Shown here in pieces: positions 51,870 to 61,676 of a stretch of DNA of 64,000 nt (the stretch's first letter is position 1; the number at the start of each line of letters is the position of its first letter). The notes under the pieces were generated by a model. It had not been told where the DNA came from. It worked only from the letters and a program-made list of their open reading frames with translations, and did no database searches. The translations under genes were made by a program, and so were the position numbers. The stretch comes from Methylobacterium sp. J-048 (lineage in GTDB: Bacteria > Pseudomonadota > Alphaproteobacteria > Rhizobiales > Beijerinckiaceae). The DNA lies in NCBI RefSeq assembly GCF_022829515.1, contig NZ_JAKSYL010000198.1:22616-86615 (forward strand), given 5' to 3'.

Positions 51870-52448
51870 ATGCGCATCATCCCAATCATCGCCTGTGCCG
51901 CGCTGCTCGGAGGCTGCACGTTCAAGTCCGTGCCGGATCCGAAAATCTCGGCCCGCGATGCGGAGTTCATGGCTCTCGTGCCCGAGGCCGAGTTCGACCC
52001 GCACTTCGCCCGCTACCAGGTGAGCGACCCGACCGGGCAGCCCCCGGGCACGATCGTCGTGGAGACCAGGGAGCGCCAGCTCTACCTCGTGCTGCCGGAC
52101 GGCAAGGCGGTCCGCTACGGCGTGTCGGTGGGCGACGAAGCCTATGGATGGACCGGCACCGCCACGGTCGACCGCAAGGCGGAATGGCCGGCCTGGAATC
52201 CGCCGGCCGAGATGATCAAGCGGTGGCCCCACGTCCACGCCATGCAGGGCGGCCCGATGAATCCGCTCGGCGCCCGCGCCCTCTACCTGGCGGATCACGG
52301 CAAGGACACGCTCTACCGCATCCACGGCACCAACGAGCCGGAGAAGATCGGGCAGGCGGTCTCCTCGGGCTGCATCCGGATGCGCAACATCGACGTGGTG
52401 GACCTGTTCAATCGCGTCCCCGTCGGGGCCACGGTCATCGTCCGGTAA
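51870..52448 (+). CDS. L,D-transpeptidase (YkuD) lipoprotein
   Basis: 192 residues from ATG 51870. Lipobox LLGGC (Cys16) marks a lipoprotein. The YkuD catalytic motif is H152-G-T-N ... S-S-G-C168-I-R-M, with the nucleophile Cys and the His intact. In this clade the enzymes make 3-3 peptidoglycan cross-links or attach proteins to peptidoglycan in the periplasm. An upstream frame reading to 50679 has no support. Confidence 0.9.
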   Translation: MRIIPIIACAALLGGCTFKSVPDPKISARDAEFMALVPEAEFDPHFARYQVSDPTGQPPGTIVVETRERQLYLVLPDGKAVRYGVSVGDEAYGWTGTATVDRKAEWPAWNPPAEMIKRWPHVHAMQGGPMNPLGARALYLADHGKDTLYRIHGTNEPEKIGQAVSSGCIRMRNIDVVDLFNRVPVGATVIVR

Positions 52449-52498
52449 CGCAACTGATCAACTTCCCAATAAGCCTGCTTGCTCGGTCCGTGTTTACC

Positions 52499-52524
52499 TG
52501 AACTTCCGTTCAGACCTTGCCGTT
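52499..52524 (+). promoter_or_regulatory. Possible EcfG-type general stress promoter
   Basis: TGAAC (52499-52503), 17 bp, CGTT (52521-52524). The alphaproteobacterial EcfG consensus is GGAAC-N16/17-CGTT, so one base differs. It also overlaps a small inverted repeat CTGAAC-TTCC-GTTCAG (52498-52513). Located 88 bp before the 146-residue gene. Confidence 0.35.
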
Positions 52525-52610
52525 AACTTCCGGCAGGGGGGCCGTCCCGTAAGTTCAAATCACACCGGGACAAACACCGACCACAGCAAAGGTCGGAGGA
52601 GCAGGCAGCC

Positions 52611-53051
52611 ATGACCATGATTTCCGTTCAACAGTTCTGCAACCATGCGGTTACGACTGGCGCGATCAGCGACGAGGACCTCCTGGTCCTCAAGCGCGAG
52701 GTCCTGCCGGAGGGAATCATGAGCCGCGACGAGGCCGACATGCTGATCGCCCTGGAGCGGGCCGTGATCGGCTCCGACGCCTTCGCGGATTTCCTGGTCG
52801 CCTCCGTGGTCGACTTCGCCGTGTGGGGCCTGCGCCCGACCGGCTATATCGACCGCGAAGTCGCGGCCTGGCTCGCCGGCTCGCTCACCGGCCGCGACGG
52901 CCCGAGCCCGGTCGGTGCCCGAATCGCCATGGAAATCGTCCGCGAGGCGCAGGGCAGCGCCGAGGCCCTGATGGCCTTCGCCCTTGATGCCAACCGCTGG
53001 ACCCGCGAGGCGAGCCAGGCTCCGCGCATCACCTTCGCTCTCGCGGCTTGA
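52611..53051 (+). CDS. Conserved-looking hypothetical protein, 146 aa
   Basis: Starts MTMISVQQFCNHAV with GGAGGAG RBS; soluble and mostly helical, containing RDEADMLIALERAVIG and LVASVVDFAVWGLRPTGYIDREVAAWLAGSL. Two-helix repeats of this kind are seen in several uncharacterised alphaproteobacterial proteins. No known domain is assigned. A possible EcfG-type promoter upstream hints at stress induction (inference). Followed 100 bp later by pccA. Confidence 0.65.
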   Translation: MTMISVQQFCNHAVTTGAISDEDLLVLKREVLPEGIMSRDEADMLIALERAVIGSDAFADFLVASVVDFAVWGLRPTGYIDREVAAWLAGSLTGRDGPSPVGARIAMEIVREAQGSAEALMAFALDANRWTREASQAPRITFALAA

Positions 53052-53151
53052 CGCCAAGGCCAAGGCGCAGCTTCCGTCCGCGGCGCAACTGATCTATCGG
53101 GACAGTCAAGCCGGTCTGCAATCCGGCGATCTCGAAAGCGATGCGCCAGCG

Positions 53152-55155
<2,004 letters not shown>

Positions 55156-55171
55156 TCGTAGCGCGTTCGTC

Positions 55172-55402
55172 GTGAGTGCGGTTCACAACGAGCAAACGAA
55201 GCTTCTGGCCACCGCGCTGAACAACATCGCGGTGGCTTACGTCGTCATCGGTTTTGTGACGCCAATTACCGCGATTAGTTTCGGGATCGCGAACGCGCCC
55301 CCTCTACGTCCGGCAACCGCCTTTTTTGTGGCGATCTGGCTTTGCACGGCCATCGGCTTACATTGGATGGGCAGACGCGTGCTGCGGAGCATCAGGCTAT
55401 GA
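55172..55402 (+). CDS. Small two-helix membrane protein, unknown
   Basis: 76 residues from GTG 55172, two hydrophobic helices (about 13-36 and 47-66, VAYVVIGFVTPITAISFGIA and ATAFFVAIWLCTAIGLHWMG). No family is recognised. The stop overlaps the start of another tiny membrane protein (ATGA), so they form a pair. 16 bp after pccA, perhaps in the same transcript. Confidence 0.6.
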   Translation: MSAVHNEQTKLLATALNNIAVAYVVIGFVTPITAISFGIANAPPLRPATAFFVAIWLCTAIGLHWMGRRVLRSIRL

Positions 55403-55521
55403 GCTCGGGCGAAATCTTCGTGACGTTCGTGATCCCCGCCATCACGCTCGCGGTGGCCTATGCGGCGATGCGTGCGAACGAATGGGCCGTGCAGCGCGAC
55501 GAGCGCAAATCCGGGAAGTAA
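55399..55521 (+). CDS. Very small one-helix membrane protein, unknown
   Basis: 40 residues: MSSGEIFVTFVIPAITLAVA, then YAAMRANEWAVQRDERKSGK. One membrane helix followed by a basic tail, overlapping the previous gene by four bases (ATGA). Too short to assign, but the coupled arrangement and clean helix support a real gene. Confidence 0.5.
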   Translation: MSSGEIFVTFVIPAITLAVAYAAMRANEWAVQRDERKSGK

Positions 55522-55551
55522 CTCGGCCGGTCGGCCGCTGATCACGACGGC

Positions 55552-55983
55552 ATGCCCCTCTACTTCGCCTACGGCGCGAACATGGATGCCACCGCGATGG
55601 CCCTGCGCTGCCCGGTCTCGCGGCTGATCGGCGGCGGGCGACTGCCGGGGTACCGCTTCATCATCATGCGCGAGGGCTACGCCTCGGTGGTGCGAGACCC
55701 TGCCCGCGCGGTCCATGGAATCTTGTGGGAGTTAGCGCTCGACGACATCCCGGCGCTGGACCGCTACGAGGGTGTCGCCGGCGGCCTTTATGCCAAGGCG
55801 ACGCTGCCCGTGACCACGGCCGGCGGGGTCAAGCGGGCCCTGATCTACCTCGGCCGGTCCACCGCGCCCGGCCGGCCCCGGCCTGGCTACCTCGACGCCG
55901 TGGTGGCGGCCGCGCACGCCGAGCAGCTGCCGCCGGCGTATATTCGCGAACTCAGTAGCTGGATGCGCGGCCCGCCGGCCTGA
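55552..55983 (+). CDS. Gamma-glutamylcyclotransferase-like protein
   Basis: 143 residues, AIG2/GGCT fold: the start YFAYGANMD with the substrate-binding YGxN, and the catalytic Glu in ALDRYEGV. Enzymes of this fold release 5-oxoproline from gamma-glutamyl peptides or amines; the exact substrate is unknown. 31 bp after the tiny membrane pair. Confidence 0.85.
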   Translation: MPLYFAYGANMDATAMALRCPVSRLIGGGRLPGYRFIIMREGYASVVRDPARAVHGILWELALDDIPALDRYEGVAGGLYAKATLPVTTAGGVKRALIYLGRSTAPGRPRPGYLDAVVAAAHAEQLPPAYIRELSSWMRGPPA

Positions 55984-56126
55984 ACGCCCGGCAACTGGTA
56001 CGCAACCTGCTTGCTCGCGATCGACCGGGGTGGCGACACCACCATGCGCCCCGGCCAGCTGTCGTGATTGCGCAGCGTGCCCTTCGGTCAACGGCGATCG
56101 GCGGCCGCGTGCGGGGAGAGGTTCGC

Positions 56127-56975
56127 ATGTCCTATCTGGCGCCCGCCGATTTCGTGAAGAAGGCCGTCGATGCCGGCGAATCGAAGGTCTTCATGGCCAC
56201 CAAAGACACGTTCATCCGGGCCTACATGGCCGGCGCGATCCTGGCGCTCGCGGCCGCCTTCGCGGTGACCATCAACCAGACCACCGGCCAGCCGCTGGTC
56301 GGGGCGCTGCTGTTCCCGGTCGGCTTCTCGATGCTGTACCTGCTCGGCTACGACCTGTTCACCGGCGTCTGCGTGCTCACGCCGCTCGCCCTGATCGACA
56401 AGCGCCCGGGCGTCACCGTGGCCGGCATCGCCCGCAACTGGACGCTGGTGTTCTTCGGCAACTTCGCCGGCGCGCTCACCACCGCCGTGATGATGGCGAT
56501 CGTCTTCACCTTCGGCTTCGCCACCGAGCCGAACGCGGTCGGCAAGGCGATCGCCGGCATCGGCGAGGCCCGCACCCTCGGCTACGAGAAATACGGCGCC
56601 GCCGGCATGCTGACGCTCTTCGTGCGCGCCATGATGTGCAACTGGATGGTCTCCACCGGCGTCATTGGCGCGATGCTGTCCACCTCGGTCCCCGGCAAGG
56701 TGATCGCCATGTGGATGCCGATCACGGTGTTCTTCTTCATGACCTTCGAGCACTCGGTCGTGAACATGTTCCTGTTCCCGTCGGCGATCCTGATGGGCGG
56801 CCACCTGACCGTCATGGATTACCTGCTGTGGAACGAGATCCCGACGCTGCTCGGCAACATCGTCGGCGGCCTCGCCTTCACCGGCCTGATGCTCTACTCG
56901 ACCCACGTCCGCACCGGCGAGACGCGCTCGGTCCCCATGGGCTCCGGCGTCCGTCGCCCGATGGCGGCCGAGTAA
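56127..56975 (+). CDS. Formate/nitrite transporter (FNT family)
   Basis: 282 residues from ATG 56127 with GGGGAGAG RBS; the longer frame from 56064 has no support. Six membrane helices with the FNT signature (LGYDLFTGVCVLTPLAL and FFFMTFEHSVVNMF with the central His), matching FocA/NirC/YfdC channels. Passive formate (or nitrite) flux across the inner membrane. In a methylotroph with oxalate genes, formate is a plausible substrate. Terminator follows. Confidence 0.92.
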   Translation: MSYLAPADFVKKAVDAGESKVFMATKDTFIRAYMAGAILALAAAFAVTINQTTGQPLVGALLFPVGFSMLYLLGYDLFTGVCVLTPLALIDKRPGVTVAGIARNWTLVFFGNFAGALTTAVMMAIVFTFGFATEPNAVGKAIAGIGEARTLGYEKYGAAGMLTLFVRAMMCNWMVSTGVIGAMLSTSVPGKVIAMWMPITVFFFMTFEHSVVNMFLFPSAILMGGHLTVMDYLLWNEIPTLLGNIVGGLAFTGLMLYSTHVRTGETRSVPMGSGVRRPMAAE

Positions 56976-56984
56976 GGGTCTGGC

Positions 56985-57012
56985 GGCCCGCGCGTCTTTG
57001 CGCGGGCCTTTT
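56985..57012 (+). terminator. Rho-independent terminator after the FNT channel gene
   Basis: GGCCCGCGC (56985-56993) / GCGCGGGCC (57000-57008) with a 6-base loop, followed by TTTT (57009-57012), 10 bp after the stop codon. Confidence 0.85.
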
Positions 57013-57030
57013 GGGGACGGTGCCCATCTC

Positions 57031-57315
57031 GTGAGCACGTTGCGCACCGTCTCCGTCATCATCCAGGGACGCGTCCAGGGCGTGTCCTACCGGGCCTGGA
57101 CCCAGGCCGAAGCGCGTGCGCGCGGTCTATTCGGCTTCGTGCGTAACCGCGACGACGGCTCGGTCGAAGCGCTGTTCGGCGGGCCGTCGGACGCCGTCGA
57201 TCAGATCGTAGCGCAATGCTGGTCGGGGCCGCCCGGCGCACGGGTTTCCGACGTCACCGCGCATGAGGGCGGCGATCCACCGGCGTCGGACCGCTTCGAG
57301 ATTTTGCGGGGCTGA
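57031..57315 (+). CDS. acyP: Acylphosphatase
   Basis: 94 residues from GTG 57031. Hydrolyses acyl phosphates such as acetyl phosphate and carbamoyl phosphate. The catalytic loop GRVQGVSYRAW (R21) and N39 in VRNRDDGSVEALFGG are intact. The start codon overlaps the terminator of the preceding gene by a few bases upstream, so it needs its own promoter. Confidence 0.92.
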   Translation: MSTLRTVSVIIQGRVQGVSYRAWTQAEARARGLFGFVRNRDDGSVEALFGGPSDAVDQIVAQCWSGPPGARVSDVTAHEGGDPPASDRFEILRG

Positions 57316-57424
57316 TCCGGTCCGACCGTCACCGGAAGACGATTCGGGCGGGTTCTGTCGCGAGGGCGGGACTGGTATGGCCCCTGGGGCCGCTCCCGAT
57401 CTCCGCTTCTGGCCCCCCGAGACC

Positions 57425-58186
57425 ATGACCGACCTGACCGCAGGCAGCGCCGCCTTCTCGCCCCTCGATCTCGGGGCGCTGCTCTACTTCATCGTCGCCT
57501 GGGTCGCGTACGGCCTGTCGGTCGGGCGCCTGCGCGGGCGCATGATCTCGCTGAGTCAGATCATGAACGTCCACCGGTCCAACTGGGCGCGGCAGGTGAT
57601 CGGCCGTGACAACCGGGTGGTGGACACGCAGATCAACGCGTCGCTCCAGAACGGCACCGCCTTCTTCGCCTCGACCTCCCTGATCGCGCTCGGCTCGGTG
57701 CTGACCCTGTCGCGCTCCGGCGACGACGTGCTCAACCTGTTCGCGACGCTCCCGTTCGGGACGGTGGCGAACCGCACGACCTGGGAGCTGAAGGTCGCCG
57801 GCCTCGCCTTCGTGTTCGTCTATGCGTTCTTCAAATTCGCCTGGGCCTACCGACTGTTCAATTACGCGGCGATCCTGCTCGGTGCAGTGCCTTCGAAGGG
57901 TTCGGGCGTGAGCGAGACCGAGATGCTGCGCGCCGTCCGCCGGGTCGCGGCGATGAATGTCAGCGCCGGGCGGCACTTCGCCCGCGGGCAGCGGGCCTTC
58001 TTCTTCGCGCTCGCTTATCTCGGCTGGTTCATCAGCCCGTATGTGCTGATCGCCTCGACAAGCGTCGTGGTCGTCATCATGTGGCGTCGACAGTTCGCCT
58101 CGGAGATCCGCAAGGCGTTGCTGGAGGCCGGTGAAGGGCCGCATGAGGGTTCGCTTCTGGCCCCCGCCGAGGAGGCACGGACATGA
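57425..58186 (+). CDS. DUF599 family membrane protein
   Basis: 253 residues from ATG 57425 (an upstream ATG at 57377 is possible). Four hydrophobic segments (about 14-32, 80-98, 121-140, 200-224). The RQVIGRDNRVVDTQINASLQNGTAFFASTSLIALG stretch (35 residues, middle part quoted) fits DUF599, a conserved bacterial membrane family of unknown function. Its stop overlaps the DUF3253 gene (ATGA). Confidence 0.85.
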   Translation: MTDLTAGSAAFSPLDLGALLYFIVAWVAYGLSVGRLRGRMISLSQIMNVHRSNWARQVIGRDNRVVDTQINASLQNGTAFFASTSLIALGSVLTLSRSGDDVLNLFATLPFGTVANRTTWELKVAGLAFVFVYAFFKFAWAYRLFNYAAILLGAVPSKGSGVSETEMLRAVRRVAAMNVSAGRHFARGQRAFFFALAYLGWFISPYVLIASTSVVVVIMWRRQFASEIRKALLEAGEGPHEGSLLAPAEEART

Positions 58187-58491
58187 TCACGACCAAGGTG
58201 GACGAGGCAGCGATCGAGGAGACCCTGCTGGGCCTCGTGGCCGAGCGGGGCGCCGGCAAGACCATCTGCCCGTCCGAGGTGGCCCGCGCGCTGGGCGGCC
58301 CGCATCCGGACGGGTGGGGACCACTGATGCAGCCGGTGCGGCGGGTGGCGGTGCGGCTCGCCCATGCCGGCCAGGTCGCGATCCTGCGCAAGGGCAAGCC
58401 CGTCGATCCGGACGATTTCCGGGGCATCTACCGGCTGACGCTGTCCGGTGCCGCGACTGGCTCCGGCCCCGGCAGCCAGTCCGGCGTGTAG
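58183..58491 (+). CDS. DUF3253 family winged-helix-like protein
   Basis: 102 residues coupled to DUF599 (ATGA). The segment GKTICPSEVARALGG and RRVAVRLAHAGQVAILRKGK form a small helix-turn-helix/winged-helix unit described as DUF3253. Function unknown. Its 3' end overlaps the convergent DUF218 gene by 64 bp. Confidence 0.8.
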   Translation: MITTKVDEAAIEETLLGLVAERGAGKTICPSEVARALGGPHPDGWGPLMQPVRRVAVRLAHAGQVAILRKGKPVDPDDFRGIYRLTLSGAATGSGPGSQSGV

Positions 58492-59255
58492 CCGGCGAGC
58501 CGGTAGACGACGAGGCCGATCCATTCCTTCACGGCCAGATCGAGCTGCAGCAGGCCGTCGGAGGCGAAACCCTTGAACCGGGTCACATCGACCCAACCCC
58601 GGGTGCGGTAATCGACCGGAAAGGCGTCGACCGTGAATCCGGCCTGCCGGAAGCACCCGATCGCCCGGGGCATATGCCAGGCCGAGGTGACCAGGAGCCA
58701 GCGCTCGCCTGGTTTCGGCTGGACCAGGGCCGCCGAGAAGGTCGCATTCTCGTAGGTGTTGCGCGAGCGGTTCTCCAAGATCAGCCGCGAGCGGGGCAGA
58801 CCCATCGGGTCGGCCTCGTGGCTTACGATGTCCGCCTCGGGCGTTCCGCCCCCGACGACGCCGCTGCCGCCGGTGAAGACGAGACGTGCATCCGGAAAGC
58901 GGCGTGCGAGGTCGGCGAAGTAGATCTGTCTTTCCGCGGCGTCATTGACGACGATCTGCCCGCGCGCCTCCGCCACGCCGGTCATGATCGCACCGCCGAG
59001 GACGATGATCCCCGTCGGAGGTGCGCGATCGGCGACGGGATAGGCCGCGAACCTCTGCTCCAAGGGCAGCAAGATCAGCGCGGATAGCGGCGTCAGCCCG
59101 CCGAGCAGCAGCCCGAGGAAGCCGAACGCCCCGAACGCGATGCCGGCCGCGCGGCGGCGCATCATCAGGAGAGCGAATCCGATCAACCCCAGGAAGATGA
59201 AGAAATTTGACGGCGTGACCAGGAAATAGGTCACTTTGGAAATTGCAAGAAACAT
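58428..59255 (-). CDS. YdcF/ElyC-like DUF218 membrane protein
   Basis: 275 residues from ATG 59255. Two N-terminal membrane helices (about 14-30 and 37-60), then the DUF218 domain (about 80-250: IIVLGGAI, VFTGGSGVVGGG, ENRSRNTYENA, VTSAWHMPRAIG). Family members such as ElyC and SanA influence envelope integrity and peptidoglycan precursors. The biochemical activity is unproven. Confidence 0.9.
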   Translation of the reverse strand: MFLAISKVTYFLVTPSNFFIFLGLIGFALLMMRRRAAGIAFGAFGFLGLLLGGLTPLSALILLPLEQRFAAYPVADRAPPTGIIVLGGAIMTGVAEARGQIVVNDAAERQIYFADLARRFPDARLVFTGGSGVVGGGTPEADIVSHEADPMGLPRSRLILENRSRNTYENATFSAALVQPKPGERWLLVTSAWHMPRAIGCFRQAGFTVDAFPVDYRTRGWVDVTRFKGFASDGLLQLDLAVKEWIGLVVYRLAGYTPDWLPGPEPVAAPDSVSR

Positions 59256-59263
59256 GGTTCGAG

Positions 59264-59911
59264 TCAGGCCGATTTCGCCTCGGCCTCGAACCGGGCCAGT
59301 GCGGCGGCGTCCGGCGGCAGCAGGCTGGCGAGGCTCTCGCCCTTCTCGACTTCGCGCTGGATCCACAGGTCGAGGCGCTGCTGCTCGACCGCTTCCAGGG
59401 CGACCCGCTCGGCGAGGTCGGCCGGCAGCGCGACGATGCCACCGGGTCCGCAGACCACGATATCGCCCGGATGGATCGCGGCACCGCCGCAGGAGACAGG
59501 TTCCTGGGCGCCGACCAGGGCCAGGGTCTCGCTCCCGGCCTCCGGCGCGGACCAGACCGGCAGGCCGACCGTATCCGGCAGGGCGCCGTCGGTGACGAGG
59601 CCGGCCACGCCGCGCTGGGCGAGGCGCGCCGCGACGATCGCTCCGAAGGGCAGGGCGAGCCCGGAACCGGCGGCATCGATTACCAGGATTGCGCCCTCCG
59701 GAACCGCATCGATCGCGGCGGCGAGGTCGCCCGCGGCGTCGTTGCGGGCGGGGATCATCCGCAACGTGTAGGCGGGGCCGATGGCGCTGCCGCCGCGCCC
59801 GGACAGGCCGCGTGGGCTGAACGCCTTAACGCTGGCCCGCGCCAGCGCCCGGGCCAAGCTCGCCGGCGTCACAGCGGAGAGCGCGTCGCGCAGGGTCGGG
59901 TCGATCGCCAT
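59264..59911 (-). CDS. RraA-like protein (4-hydroxy-4-methyl-2-oxoglutarate aldolase family)
   Basis: 215 residues. RraA/HMG aldolase fold: GPAYTLRM, GAILVIDAAG, GVAGLVTDGALPD and VVCGPGGIVALPADLAE, with the metal/phosphate loop around GALVTDG-like positions (RGVAGLVTDGALPDT). Members are either RNase E inhibitors or aldolases for 4-hydroxy-4-methyl-2-oxoglutarate and oxaloacetate. Which activity applies here cannot be read from the sequence. Confidence 0.85.
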   Translation of the reverse strand: MAIDPTLRDALSAVTPASLARALARASVKAFSPRGLSGRGGSAIGPAYTLRMIPARNDAAGDLAAAIDAVPEGAILVIDAAGSGLALPFGAIVAARLAQRGVAGLVTDGALPDTVGLPVWSAPEAGSETLALVGAQEPVSCGGAAIHPGDIVVCGPGGIVALPADLAERVALEAVEQQRLDLWIQREVEKGESLASLLPPDAAALARFEAEAKSA

Positions 59912-60001
59912 CAGGGGCTCCGTGGAAGGCTGGCGCCGGACGGATCGGCCAGTCCGCTCAAGGTGGATCGAACCGGCGCGCCGGCAAGGCCGGGCTTGGA
60001 C

Positions 60002-60619
60002 TCAACCGATCGGTTCGCCGAGCGCCCGTGCCGCCCCGGGCCGGGCCGCGATCCGCTCGTACCAGCGGCGCAGGGCGGGGCGCTCGACGCGTTGGGCCGG
60101 CAGGTTCAGCCAGCGATGCGCCGCGCAGCCGAGCGCGATATCGGCGATGCCGAAGCTTTGGCCAACCACGTAGTCCCGGTCGGACAAATGCGCCTCCAGG
60201 ATCGCGGCGAAGGCCTCCGTGCGCTTCAGCGAGGCGGCGATCACGGCCTGGTCCGGATTGGAAGACCGGTAGAGCTGCCAGAACGCCTCGCGCATGGCGG
60301 GCGTGAAGGTGGTGGACTGCCAATCGAGCCATTGCTCGAGATGGCCGCGCACCCGCGGATCGACCGGCAGCGCCAGGGCGGGCGCGGTCGCCGCCACGTA
60401 GCGCAGGATGGCGTTCGACTCCCAGAGCACGAATCCGTCCTCCTCCAGGGTCGGGACCAGCCCGTTCGGATTCCTGGCGCGATAGGCGGGATCGTCGACG
60501 ACGCCATGCGCGCCGCCGGCCTCGATCCGCTCGTAGGCGAGCCCGGCTTCGTCCAGCGCCCAGACCGCTTTCTGCACGTTCACCGAGGTGAGCCGGCCCC
60601 AGAGCTTGCGCATCGTCAC
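60002..60619 (-). CDS. Glutathione S-transferase family protein
   Basis: 205 residues from GTG 60619 (GGAG 8 bp upstream; ATG 60613 also possible). Thioredoxin-like N domain with the active-site stretch SVNVQKAVWALDEAG, PNGLVPTLEEDGFVLWESNAILRYVA (the cis-Pro and the glutathione ESNAI motif), and a helical C domain. Broad detoxification or dehalogenase-like roles are possible. 14 bp from the epmB gene on the same strand. Confidence 0.92.
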   Translation of the reverse strand: MTMRKLWGRLTSVNVQKAVWALDEAGLAYERIEAGGAHGVVDDPAYRARNPNGLVPTLEEDGFVLWESNAILRYVAATAPALALPVDPRVRGHLEQWLDWQSTTFTPAMREAFWQLYRSSNPDQAVIAASLKRTEAFAAILEAHLSDRDYVVGQSFGIADIALGCAAHRWLNLPAQRVERPALRRWYERIAARPGAARALGEPIG

Positions 60620-60632
60620 GAAAACATCTCCG

Positions 60633-61676
60633 CTACGCCTTCGGCGGGTAGGCGTGCTCGCACCCGTTCGGATCGGTAACCCGCGTCTCGCCTTCTGAGC
60701 CGCGCAGGTAGCCGGGTCCAACCGGTACTTTGCCGTGGCCGCCGGGGATGTCGAGCACGTAGGTCGGCTGCGCCAGGCCGGAGAGGCGGCCGCGCAGGGC
60801 GCGCATCAGCGCCTGCCCTTCGGTCAGGCTGGTGCGCAGATGCCCGGTGCCGGGGGCGAGGTCCCCGTGATGCAGGTAATAGGGCTTGATCCGGTTCTCC
60901 ACGAAGGCCCGCATCAGCGCTTCCAAAGTCGCCGCGTCGTCGTTGACCCCGCGCAGCAGCACCGACTGGCTGACCATCGGGATCCCGGCATCGACCAGCT
61001 TGGCGCAGGCCGCTTGGGCCGCCGGGGTGAACTCGCGCGGGTGGTTGGCGTGCAGGGCCACGAACACCGCGCGCCCGAACTGCTTGAGGGATTGAACCAC
61101 ATCGTCGCCGACGAGGTCGGGCTTCACCACCGGCACGCGGGTGTGGATCCGCATCACCCGGACGTGCGCGATCGCCGCCAGACGCTCAGCAATGATCCCG
61201 AGCCGCCGGGCCGAGAGCGCGAACGGGTCGCCGCCGGTGAGCACCACCTCCCAGATCCGCGGGTCCCGGGCGATGTAGGCCAATGCACCGTCGAGTTCGG
61301 CGTCGGTGAGCGAGCCGAGCCCATCGGGCCCGACCATCTCCCGGCGGAAGCAGAAGCGGCAATAGACCGGGCAGATATGCAGCGGCTTCAGCAGGACGCG
61401 GTCCGGGTAGCGGTGGACGATCCCCACCACCGGAGCGTGGGCTTCGTCACCGATCGGGTCGGCCCGCTCCTCCGCGGCGAGCACGGACTCCGCGACCTGC
61501 GGCACGAATTGGCGGCCGATCGGATCGGCAGTATCGTCCGGGTCGATCAACTCGGCCATGTCGGGCGTGATCGAGACGGCGTAGCGGGCCAGGACATGGC
61601 GCAACGCGTCCGCCTCGGGACCCGACAGCAATCCGGCCTCGGCAAGGTCGACGGCGCTGCGCAGGGTGCGGTTCAC
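60633..61676 (-). CDS. epmB: EF-P (R)-beta-lysine modification: lysine 2,3-aminomutase-like radical SAM enzyme
   Basis: 347 residues. Radical SAM, PLP-dependent aminomutase that isomerises lysine to (R)-beta-lysine for EF-P modification. The [4Fe-4S] cysteines are C102, C106 and C109 (CPVYCRFCFR), with PLP/lysine residues in YYLHHGDLAPGTGHLRT and GGDPFALS. Start overlaps the stop of epmA (ATGA-type at 61673-61676), forming the epmA-epmB operon. The EpmB call follows from the epmA and efp neighbours. Confidence 0.95.
   Translation of the reverse strand: MNRTLRSAVDLAEAGLLSGPEADALRHVLARYAVSITPDMAELIDPDDTADPIGRQFVPQVAESVLAAEERADPIGDEAHAPVVGIVHRYPDRVLLKPLHICPVYCRFCFRREMVGPDGLGSLTDAELDGALAYIARDPRIWEVVLTGGDPFALSARRLGIIAERLAAIAHVRVMRIHTRVPVVKPDLVGDDVVQSLKQFGRAVFVALHANHPREFTPAAQAACAKLVDAGIPMVSQSVLLRGVNDDAATLEALMRAFVENRIKPYYLHHGDLAPGTGHLRTSLTEGQALMRALRGRLSGLAQPTYVLDIPGGHGKVPVGPGYLRGSEGETRVTDPNGCEHAYPPKA

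Noticed and set aside
52984..53151. N-terminal extension of pccA reading back into the preceding gene
   Set aside because: Overlaps the 146-aa gene, does not resemble biotin carboxylases; MFDKILIANRGEIA at 53152 is the standard start.
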